NCBI GenBank assembly: GCA_030609245.1
Contig: JAUWCP010000011.1
Span: 1 to 21,622, forward strand
Length of the DNA stretch: 21,622 nucleotides
From: Hyphomicrobium sp.
GTDB lineage: Bacteria; Pseudomonadota; Alphaproteobacteria; Rhizobiales; Hyphomicrobiaceae
Direction of reading: 5' to 3'
The position numbers and the translations under genes were made by a program. This document shows, piece by piece, positions 14,187-21,622 of this stretch. The notes under the pieces are model-generated. The model was not told the origin of the DNA and ran no database searches. It saw only the letters and a program-made list of their open reading frames with translations. The first letter of the stretch is position 1. Each line of letters opens with the position of its first letter.

Positions 14187-15302
14187 TTACACGCGTGCGG
14201 CTTGCATCTGCTCACGCGACGGCAAGACAAGCTCATTATCACCCATCGACGCAAAGACTTCATCAACCATAACTGACGTTACATCCTCAAGCCGGCCCTG
14301 CTGCCAACGCGGCTTGCCATCCTTGTCAATCAAAGCGGCACGCACGCCTTCCTCGAAATCGTGACCCTCAAGACAGCGGCAAGCGAGCCGGTAGTCGAGT
14401 TGTAGCGTCTGGCGAAGATCAAGTTCACGTGCGGCGCCGATATGCCGGTGCGTCACCTTGAGCGACAACGGCGAACGGCTCTTAAGGTCCGCAACAACGC
14501 TTTGCGCCCACTCGCGATCCTTGCTCGGCACCGTACCCAGCCGGTCGACAATCTCTTCCACAGTTGGCGCAGAAAAACAGCGGGCGATGCGGCCTATGTA
14601 GGGCTCCAACTCGCGCGGACCAGGGTCCACATGGCGCTCGTCGAGCAAAGGATCGACTGGCCACGTATCGATCAGTGCCGTCTTGATCTCTTCAAAACGA
14701 GCAGAGGGAATGCAGTGCGTCAACAGCCCCAAAGCATATGCATCCGCAGCGCCAATCGCGCGCCCTGTCAGGCCCAGATACATGCCAATCTCATCCGGGA
14801 AGCGCGCGAGCACATAGGCAGTTCCGACATCGGGGAACAGGCCTATGGCCGTTTCAGGCATGGCGAACCGGTACCTCTCGCCCGCCACTCGATGCGTTCC
14901 ATATGCCGTGATGCCAACACCTGAGCCCATCACGGGCCCGTTTATGAGTGAAATAGTCGGTTTGGAAAAGCACTCGTGCAGCCAGTTGAGACTGTACTCA
15001 TCTGCAAACGCGCGCCGCGCCTGCTCGGGCTGCTCGCGCTTCCACGTGATCAGCTCGCGCACATCGCCACCTGCCGAAAACATTTTCGGGATCGCCGATT
15101 GAATGACGATCGCGTAGATCTGCGGATCGCGCGCAAAACGCGGGAACGCTTCGGCGAGTTTCGTACGCATCGCCATGTTGAGCGCATTCAGTGCGCGAAG
15201 GCGATTGAGCGTAATGATTGCCAACGAGCCCTGTGGCTCAATGGTGAGTTCGCTGCCTGCCTCGCTTGCCTGCTTGGTTGCGCTTTTGACATCGTGTTGC
15301 AC
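14187..15302 (-). CDS. Enoyl-CoA hydratase/isomerase family protein, 3-hydroxyisobutyryl-CoA hydrolase-like
   Basis: The 371-residue protein is of the HIBCH type within the crotonase superfamily. HIBCH releases 3-hydroxyisobutyrate from its CoA ester in valine breakdown. The CoA/oxyanion motifs are FSAGGDVREL near 75-84 and GPVMGSGVGIT near 121-131. The family's catalytic stretch FAMPETAIGLFPDVG follows, with its conserved Glu. The C-terminal DFEEGVRAALIDKDGKPRW is specific to the hydrolase subgroup and distinguishes it from ordinary hydratases of about 260 residues. The start is a GTG at 15302 with GGGAG five bases upstream. An ATG five bases earlier is out of frame. No other valine-degradation genes are nearby, so the exact substrate is open. 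It diverges from the extensin-like gene. Confidence 0.85.
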   Translation of the reverse strand: MQHDVKSATKQASEAGSELTIEPQGSLAIITLNRLRALNALNMAMRTKLAEAFPRFARDPQIYAIVIQSAIPKMFSAGGDVRELITWKREQPEQARRAFADEYSLNWLHECFSKPTISLINGPVMGSGVGITAYGTHRVAGERYRFAMPETAIGLFPDVGTAYVLARFPDEIGMYLGLTGRAIGAADAYALGLLTHCIPSARFEEIKTALIDTWPVDPLLDERHVDPGPRELEPYIGRIARCFSAPTVEEIVDRLGTVPSKDREWAQSVVADLKSRSPLSLKVTHRHIGAARELDLRQTLQLDYRLACRCLEGHDFEEGVRAALIDKDGKPRWQQGRLEDVTSVMVDEVFASMGDNELVLPSREQMQAARV

Positions 15303-15379
15303 AGCATCTCCCTCGCGCGGTCGGCCGGTCGCTCAAACCATCAATTGGACGAATTTGGAGCTATACACTGGGGTGCCCC

Positions 15380-15393
15380 GTGATCAAAATCAC
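15380..15393. promoter_or_regulatory. Candidate CRP-type operator in the divergent region
   Basis: gtgatcaaaatcac is a perfect inverted repeat that fits the CRP core GTGA-N6-TCAC. It can also be read as a degenerate FNR/FixK-like site, GTGAT-N4-ATCAC. It is centred at 15386.5, about 62 bases before the start point predicted for the extensin-like gene, the usual place for a class I activator site. It lies about 85 bases upstream of the divergent hydrolase gene, so it might serve both. Confidence 0.45.
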
Positions 15394-15436
15394 TCAAACG
15401 ATTCGGCCGTTGCAGCGCCTCAATCAGTCTCGAAAT

Positions 15437-15442
15437 TATAAT
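15437..15442 (+). promoter_or_regulatory. -10 element of the extensin-like gene
   Basis: A perfect TATAAT stands 29 bases before the ATG. No good -35 exists 16-18 bases upstream, which is typical of activator-dependent promoters and agrees with the candidate CRP site further up. The predicted start point is near 15449. Confidence 0.45.
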
Positions 15443-15470
15443 ACCCAACCACGTCAAGGAGACGCGAGAG

Positions 15471-16592
15471 ATGCCGCGATTGGGGGCGGGGCTTGCAATT
15501 GTGCTTGGAGCAATTTGCTGCGTGGGCCAGCAGAGCGCCATCGCAGATCCTATCGACGCGGCACTTGCGATTTGGTCAACCGTTACTGCCACCGTCGCTG
15601 GTAAGAAGACACGCCAGCGCGGCGCTTCGCAGCCCGCCGAGACGTCGGCACAAGAGGGCGCCTTTAATCCCGAGCCCATACCCCCATTGCCTATACGCAA
15701 GGATCGCAGCAGCCTGCCTGCCAAGGCCGATGGGAAAGGCTCACCCGCCAACAGCGCAGAGCCTGTGCCCGACGTCTGGCAGCCAAACGAGATTGCCGCC
15801 GCGAAATCCCGCTGCGCCGTCCTGCTAAAAAAAGTCGATGCGGTCGTCATTCCACAACCGCCGATCAAGGAGCGTGAATGCGGGACACCAGCACCCGTAC
15901 GTCTCGTCAGTCTCGGCAAGACGTCCAAGGTCGCATTCCAGCCGCCGGCACTCGTCAATTGCGAAATGGTCGCTGTTCTCGACACATGGATCACCGATCG
16001 CGTGCAACCGCTCGCGAGGAAGCATCTGGGCTCCCGCGTCACCAAGATCGTGGTCATGAGCGACTATTCGTGCCGAAAATCTTCCGGTCGCCTCAGCAAT
16101 AGGTTCAGTGAGCATGCCTTCGCCAACGCGCTCGACATCCGCGGTTTCGTTACCGAGAAGGGGCAGAACACATACTTGCTGGACGACTGGGGCTTGACGC
16201 GGCGCGACATCGCCGCCGAAGCGGCCGCGGCGAAGGCTGAACGCAATTCTGCGGCGCAGATTGCGACGAACCGAGCGGCGAAGGAAAATCGCACAACCGC
16301 TACGACGGATAAACCGCTCGGCGCCAAGTACACATTGGCGGCTGTTCGGCTCACCGAGCCGGAGGATCCCGTGTTGGCGCGCAAAGCTGAGCGCGCAGCC
16401 AAGATCGCGGCTTTGAGTATGCAAGAGCAAGCCGGGCGGGCGTCGACTGATAAGGCGAAATTCTTGCGCGCCGCACACGCTGCTGCCTGCCGCATCTTCG
16501 GCACGACCCTGGGCCCGGAGGCCAATAACGCGCACCGAAACCATTTCCATGTCGACATGGCGAAACGGCAATACAAAAGGATCTGCGACTAA
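15471..16592 (+). CDS. Extensin-like C-terminal domain protein (putative peptidoglycan-acting metalloenzyme)
   Basis: The 373-residue exported protein has a signal peptide ending near SAIADP (residue 27) and a proline-rich, low-complexity spacer (about 45-105). An extensin-like domain typical of alphaproteobacteria begins near 106. SDYSCR at 197-202, SEHAFANALDIRGF with His215 and Asp222, and HRNHFHVD with His358 and His360 match the metal-ligand arrangement of D-Ala-D-Ala carboxypeptidase/LAS-type enzymes. A wall-cutting role is likely but unproven. Between these motifs lies an Ala/Lys/Arg-rich insertion (about 245-330), probably helical or disordered. Cysteines at 115, 137, 164, 201 and 340 could form disulfides. 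AAGGAG precedes the ATG by nine bases. Confidence 0.85.
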   Translation: MPRLGAGLAIVLGAICCVGQQSAIADPIDAALAIWSTVTATVAGKKTRQRGASQPAETSAQEGAFNPEPIPPLPIRKDRSSLPAKADGKGSPANSAEPVPDVWQPNEIAAAKSRCAVLLKKVDAVVIPQPPIKERECGTPAPVRLVSLGKTSKVAFQPPALVNCEMVAVLDTWITDRVQPLARKHLGSRVTKIVVMSDYSCRKSSGRLSNRFSEHAFANALDIRGFVTEKGQNTYLLDDWGLTRRDIAAEAAAAKAERNSAAQIATNRAAKENRTTATTDKPLGAKYTLAAVRLTEPEDPVLARKAERAAKIAALSMQEQAGRASTDKAKFLRAAHAAACRIFGTTLGPEANNAHRNHFHVDMAKRQYKRICD

Positions 16593-16685
16593 CCCTATTC
16601 GCCAACGTGCGATGCGCCCCCCTTGCCAAGAGCCTCCAGTTCCGGCGAGTGTAGGGGACCCACTCGATCCTGGAATTTTGAAGTC

Positions 16686-17777
16686 ATGAAACCGCGCAGC
16701 CCAGCGCAAATGATACGACCGGCAAGCCGACGCGGCGGGACGTTGCAGCCAGAAAACCCGGCTCCAACGGCAGGAACCTTTCCCAACGTGCGTATGCGCC
16801 GCAATCGGCGTAGCAAATGGTCTCGCCGTCTCGTTGCTGAGCACCGCTTGAGCGTCGATGATCTAATCTGGCCGCTGTTCGTCGTCGAGGGCGAGAACCA
16901 GCGCGTTCCGGTCACGTCAATGCCGGGCGTAGAGCGCCTGTCGATCGATAATGTTGTGGCGGCTGCCGAAGAGGCAGCCGCGCTCAACATCCCCGCGATC
17001 GCACTCTTTCCCAATACAGAACCGAAGCGGCGCAGCGACGATGCGCGCGAGGCGTTCAATCCCGAAAACCTCGTGTGCCGGGCCACCCGAGCCGTTAAGG
17101 CGGTGGGCCTCGATATCGGCGTCATTCTTGACGTCGCTCTCGACCCCTACACCAGCCACGGCCATGACGGTCTGGTTCGCGGCGATGAGATTGCCAATGA
17201 CGAGACACTTGAAGCGCTCGTGCGCCAATCGCTCGTACAGGTGGAAGCCGGCGCCGACATCCTAGCCCCATCTGACATGATGGACGGCCGCGTCGGGGCC
17301 ATTCGAACGGCCCTGGAGACCGAAGGGTATTCAGGCACGCAGATTATGGCCTACGCCGCCAAGTACGCCTCCGCGTTCTACGGGCCATTTCGTGATGCTG
17401 TTGGGTCGTCCGTAACGCTGGCCACATCACAACTGGGTGGCGACAAGCTCACCTATCAGATGGATGCGGCGAATTCCGACGAGGCGCTGCGTGAAGTCGC
17501 GCTTGATCTCGCCGAAGGTGCCGACATGGTGATCGTGAAACCGGGGATGCCCTATCTCGATATCGTCACCCGCATTGCCGAAACATATCGCGTTCCGACC
17601 TTCGCCTATCAGGTCTCAGGCGAGTACGCGATGATGCAGGCCGCAGCCAAAGAAGGCTGGCTCGACGGTGAAGCGGCAATGATAGAGAGCTTGCTGGCAT
17701 TCAAGCGGGCGGGCGCCGCGGGCGTGCTGACCTACTTTGCCCCACGCGCTGCGGCACTGCTCAAAACGAAAAGCTGA
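16686..17777 (+). CDS. hemB: Delta-aminolevulinic acid dehydratase (porphobilinogen synthase)
   Basis: HemB joins two molecules of 5-aminolevulinate into porphobilinogen, the step after HemA. From the ATG at 16686 it has 363 residues. The frame is open back to a TTG at 16623, but the ATG is better. Schiff-base lysines are in YAAKYASAFYGPF (Lys226) and VIVKPGMPYLD (Lys285). The metal loop reads DVALDPYTSHGHDG (149-162): the three zinc cysteines of the E. coli enzyme are replaced by Ala and Asp, as in Mg- or K-dependent alphaproteobacterial enzymes. RRNRRSKWSRRL near the N-terminus is the usual arm motif. It lies 93 bases behind the extensin-like gene, with which it may share transcription. Confidence 0.96.
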   Translation: MKPRSPAQMIRPASRRGGTLQPENPAPTAGTFPNVRMRRNRRSKWSRRLVAEHRLSVDDLIWPLFVVEGENQRVPVTSMPGVERLSIDNVVAAAEEAAALNIPAIALFPNTEPKRRSDDAREAFNPENLVCRATRAVKAVGLDIGVILDVALDPYTSHGHDGLVRGDEIANDETLEALVRQSLVQVEAGADILAPSDMMDGRVGAIRTALETEGYSGTQIMAYAAKYASAFYGPFRDAVGSSVTLATSQLGGDKLTYQMDAANSDEALREVALDLAEGADMVIVKPGMPYLDIVTRIAETYRVPTFAYQVSGEYAMMQAAAKEGWLDGEAAMIESLLAFKRAGAAGVLTYFAPRAAALLKTKS

Positions 17778-17793
17778 AATGTGAAAAAAGAAG

Positions 17794-17855
17794 GAGGCCG
17801 GGACGCTTCGCACAAGAGCGTGGCAATTGCCCATGCAAAATCGCCGACCGGCCTC
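17794..17855 (-). terminator. Long-loop inverted repeat with T-tail between hemB and the EF-hand frame
   Basis: gaggccgg (17794-17801) and ccggcctc (17848-17855) form a perfect 8-bp pair. The 46 bases between them contain smaller inverted repeats (acgct/agcgt and a tggcaattgccca near-palindrome). In the minus-strand transcript the second arm is followed by CTTCTTTTTTC, a good T-tail. It overlaps the stop codon of the EF-hand frame. It may also stop hemB readthrough. Confidence 0.5.
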
Positions 17856-18102
17856 ACTTGCTTTCTATATATCTCTTTCCCAGAAGCTCATCAAGCGATG
17901 AGAGCGAACAGTTACTGACCTGCGCCTTGAACTCAGCCTCATCGAGCGTGCCGTTGTTGTCCAGATTGGCTTCCTTAGAAAACTTCTCGATAAGGGCCTC
18001 GATAAGGGCCATGTATTCTTCAAAGTCGAGCGTTCCATCACCGTCAGGGTACGCAGCTTCAATCTCGGCCCTGCCGATCGCAGTTAACCATGCGTGATCT
18101 GT
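17854..18102 (-). pseudogene. EF-hand domain protein lacking a start codon (probably decayed)
   Basis: An 82-codon minus-strand frame encodes two EF-hand calcium loops. One is YPDGDGTLDFEEY (DxDGxxxxxE pattern), the other NLDNNGTLDEAEF. Between them lies the helix MALIEALIEKFSKEA. It begins TDHAWLTAIGRAEIE directly after an in-frame TAA at 18103-18105, with no ATG, GTG or TTG before the first loop. The exported EF-hand proteins this resembles start with a signal peptide, which is missing here. A 12-base tandem duplication (17987-18010) inserts four residues between the loops. The only in-frame ATG (18012) would give 52 residues with one EF-hand. This is most likely a truncated or frameshifted gene. 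A sequencing error is the main alternative. Confidence 0.65.
17987..18010. repeat. 12-bp perfect tandem duplication
   Basis: tcgataagggcc occurs twice in a row (17987-17998, 17999-18010). In the EF-hand frame it adds exactly four codons, repeating A-L-I-E, so the duplication kept the frame. It lies in the helix between the two calcium loops. Confidence 0.85.
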
Positions 18103-18189
18103 TTACTGACGCATGGCAACCGCTCGCACGCGATTGCACCACCTACGATCAAGGGCACCGCTGAGCTGCTCTATGCGATCTATACGGAT

Positions 18190-18693
18190 TTAGCGCCGAA
18201 CCCGACGGCGTGCCGGCGCGAAACGTTCGCCAATAGCAGCCGGCGCGGCGCCTTCTGCGCCCGGTGTCAGATGCTGCGCGATGGAGCCTTTGGGTTTCTG
18301 GCAATCGGTGAGCCACACGTCGAACACTGGATGCTCAACCGCATTGAGGCCGGGGCTTTCGGCAAACATCCAACCGGTGAAGATGCGTTTCTCGGCGCCA
18401 TCCAGCAGTATCTCGTCGACTTCGACGAACGAGGTGGTCTTTGGCGGCTCGGTGGGTGGGCGCGAAAAGCAAATCCGCGGCGTCACCTTCAGTGCGCCGA
18501 ACGTTACCGTCTCGTTGAGCGGCACCTCGAACCGGGAGATGCGAGCCGTGACCTTGTCGAGGGCAGCAAAGACCGCGACGCCGTTTTCCATGCGCTCCGC
18601 GTGCACACCTGAGACGGCCAAGACGCTCGTGGCCGCGGTTGCCAGCAGCAGCAGCGCACGTCGTGAGACCGAAATCCTCAAATAGCGGTTCAT
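18190..18693 (-). CDS. DUF2155 domain-containing exported protein
   Basis: From the ATG at 18693 the product has 167 residues. It starts with an Arg-rich head and a hydrophobic signal segment, RRALLLLATAATSVLAVSGVHA, cut near residue 32. The mature part carries the DUF2155 pattern: AALDKVTARISRFEVPLNETVTFGALKVTPRICF, then FVEVDEILLDG, FTGWMFAESPGLNAVEHPVFDVWLTDC, and an Arg/Ala-rich tail. The two conserved cysteines (ICF and TDC) could form a disulfide. The function of the family is unknown; it is widespread in alphaproteobacteria beside the NDUFA12 gene, as here. The frame is open further upstream to 18840, but that part overlaps NDUFA12 and lacks a signal peptide, so it was rejected. Confidence 0.88.
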   Translation of the reverse strand: MNRYLRISVSRRALLLLATAATSVLAVSGVHAERMENGVAVFAALDKVTARISRFEVPLNETVTFGALKVTPRICFSRPPTEPPKTTSFVEVDEILLDGAEKRIFTGWMFAESPGLNAVEHPVFDVWLTDCQKPKGSIAQHLTPGAEGAAPAAIGERFAPARRRVRR

Positions 18694-18784
18694 GGGGCTC
18701 TTGCGGCGATCCGTTAATGCGTGCCGGCCTCCGGGCCTCACTGGGCGCAGAGTTGGGCCGAAGTTGGACCCTATTCTATCACTG

Positions 18785-19186
18785 TCACGACTCCGGCCGC
18801 CAAGGCTCGTAGTCACCCGTCGCCTTGGGGCGCCCGCCATGAGTCAAGATAGAGCCGGGCGGACGGTAAGCCTCCGGCGTACCCGTCATATTCATGCGGT
18901 GGGGCTTCTGCCAGGGCCGCGCCTGGTAGTTTACCGCAGTAGGTGGATCATCGACCGTGTAATGCAACCAGCCGTGCCAGTCAGGGGGGACTTTCGAGGC
19001 TTCAGCGAGATCGGTGTAGGTCACCCAGCGGCGCGGCCGACCGGCAGGGCCAACGCCCTTCTTCTGTTCATAGTAGCGATTACCGAAGTCATCTTCGCCC
19101 ACAAAACGGCCCTGGTTCCAAATGGTGAGGCGTGTGCCCCATGTGTTGCCGTGCCACCAGGCGAAAATTTCCTTAAAAAAACTCAT
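18785..19186 (-). CDS. NADH:ubiquinone oxidoreductase subunit NDUFA12 family protein
   Basis: The 133-residue protein is the bacterial counterpart of mitochondrial complex I accessory subunit B17.2/NDUFA12, found in alphaproteobacteria and bound at the matrix-arm side of complex I. The pattern is clear: TIWNQGRFVGEDDFGNRYYEQKK, RRWVTYTDLAEASKVPPDWHGWLHY, and then VNYQARPWQKPHRMNMTGTPEAYRPPGS. The last part is the usual extended C-terminal arm. No transmembrane segment is seen. The other complex I genes (nuo) are not nearby, as usual for this subunit. It lies 91 bases upstream of the DUF2155 gene on the same strand and probably shares its transcript. Confidence 0.93.
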   Translation of the reverse strand: MSFFKEIFAWWHGNTWGTRLTIWNQGRFVGEDDFGNRYYEQKKGVGPAGRPRRWVTYTDLAEASKVPPDWHGWLHYTVDDPPTAVNYQARPWQKPHRMNMTGTPEAYRPPGSILTHGGRPKATGDYEPWRPES

Positions 19187-19789
19187 CGCTCGGGCCCCGA
19201 TCTGTCACTCATTCAAAGTCCCGCATAACGTTGCGAGGCCTAGTCTGTCCAGTACGCCCCAAGCGCGGCAAAACTGCAACAGACCTGATGCATGGAATCG
19301 AAATAGTCTGTTTGCTCGTGATTGCGGACCCATCTTCATGCACACCCTCTGCAATCTCCGAATGCAGAGCCAAACCCGCGATTGCGATCAACACGATACC
19401 CACAATCATTCAGTGCATTTTCCGCTATCTATCTACATCTAGTATGGGTGTCATCGGCAACATACAAAACCTTTGGCGTATGGTCACGAATCGGCGAGTT
19501 TGAGTAAGCGCGATTTGAACTGCAGCGTTTCGCCCCAGGTGGGTGTTCCGCATTCGGTTTAAGGCGCCTCTAAGTAGCGGATCAGTGCGGGTCCAGTCGG
19601 CCCAATCCACAAAACGCGTTTGCCACAGGCGAGAGCTCACGGTTTTCGCTGCGGGAGGAGTTTTGCCTGTTGCATAGCGTCAGTTCTGGTCTGCGTTGAG
19701 GGTTGCGTTTCCAGAAAAAAATCGAGCGCGCTAACTCCTGGTCTGACGTCGAAGCGCACCAACCAGATACGACGAGACGGGGATTATCG
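19187..19789. other. 603-base region between the NDUFA12 and nrdJ genes with little recognisable content
   Basis: The left part (about 19190-19500) is less GC-rich than the genes around it and must contain the promoter of the NDUFA12 gene. The right part is the upstream region of nrdJ. I looked for a cobalamin riboswitch, NrdR boxes and tRNA genes and saw none. A short repeat, ctggtctg, occurs near 19690 and 19738, and an inverted pair, acaggc/gcctgt, flanks about 19625-19672. These are weak. One small frame (19209-19409) is listed separately. Confidence 0.4.
19209..19409 (-). CDS. Possible small membrane peptide, unrecognised
   Basis: The 66-codon frame begins with a hydrophobic stretch, MIVGIVLIAIAGLAL, followed by a polar tail. 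It ends 22 bases before the NDUFA12 start, on the same strand. There is no good Shine-Dalgarno sequence (GGAAAA lies 12 bases off) and no recognised family. The second half looks like translated noncoding DNA. I list it because it could be a real leader gene of the NDUFA12 transcript, but chance is more likely. Confidence 0.15.
   Translation of the reverse strand: MIVGIVLIAIAGLALHSEIAEGVHEDGSAITSKQTISIPCIRSVAVLPRLGRTGQTRPRNVMRDFE

Positions 19790-21622
<1,833 letters not shown>

Noticed and set aside
17858..18097. Start-bearing frames on both strands over the EF-hand region
   Set aside because: Their products are Ser/Arg-rich with no family pattern, whereas the start-less minus frame encodes two proper EF-hand loops.

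Overview
The window looks like the chromosome of an alphaproteobacterium of the Rhizobiales (Hyphomicrobiales), possibly near Hyphomicrobiaceae. The evidence is gene content: ALA synthase (HemA) rather than the C5 route, a HemB whose metal site carries Asp/Ala instead of Cys, a RibB fused to a cysteine-less RibA-like domain, an LdtR-type MarR regulator beside an L,D-transpeptidase, an extensin-like wall protein, the complex I accessory subunit NDUFA12, a DUF2155 protein and a B12-dependent ribonucleotide reductase. Genus level is inference only.

Left edge (1-511): AT-rich DNA unlike the rest. It holds the start of an unrecognised minus-strand frame running off the window and an 18-nt perfect palindrome. 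At 400-422 there is a 23-nt copy of the 3' end of a tRNA-Asn gene without the rest of the tRNA. This looks like one attachment site of an integrative element that extends leftwards out of the window.

512-3162: an intramembrane M50 protease with CBS domains and a first YkuD L,D-transpeptidase, both minus strand. 3380-8828: a tight minus-strand operon, nrdR-ribD-ribE-ribB(X)-ribH-nusB-thiL, with 4-14 nt overlaps at most junctions. It covers riboflavin synthesis plus transcription antitermination, thiamine diphosphate synthesis and control of dNTP synthesis. 8966-11680: glyA and hemA, in which GlyA makes glycine and HemA uses it for heme. 11884-13996: an L,D-transpeptidase behind its likely regulator LdtR.

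14187-16592: a 3-hydroxyisobutyryl-CoA hydrolase-like gene and an extensin-like gene are divergent around a candidate CRP-type operator. 16686-17777: hemB. 17854-18102: an EF-hand reading frame with no start codon, probably a decaying gene. 18190-19186: DUF2155 and NDUFA12 genes. A 603-nt stretch with little recognisable content follows, and then nrdJ, which runs off the right edge.

Three themes recur. The first is cell-wall remodelling: two L,D-transpeptidases, LdtR and an extensin-like protein. The second is tetrapyrrole supply: glyA, hemA and hemB. The third is nucleotide and cofactor metabolism: nrdR, nrdJ, the rib genes and thiL. Most of the window is ordinary core genome. The least ordinary parts are the island boundary at the left, the broken EF-hand gene, and the candidate CRP site placed as for a class I promoter.
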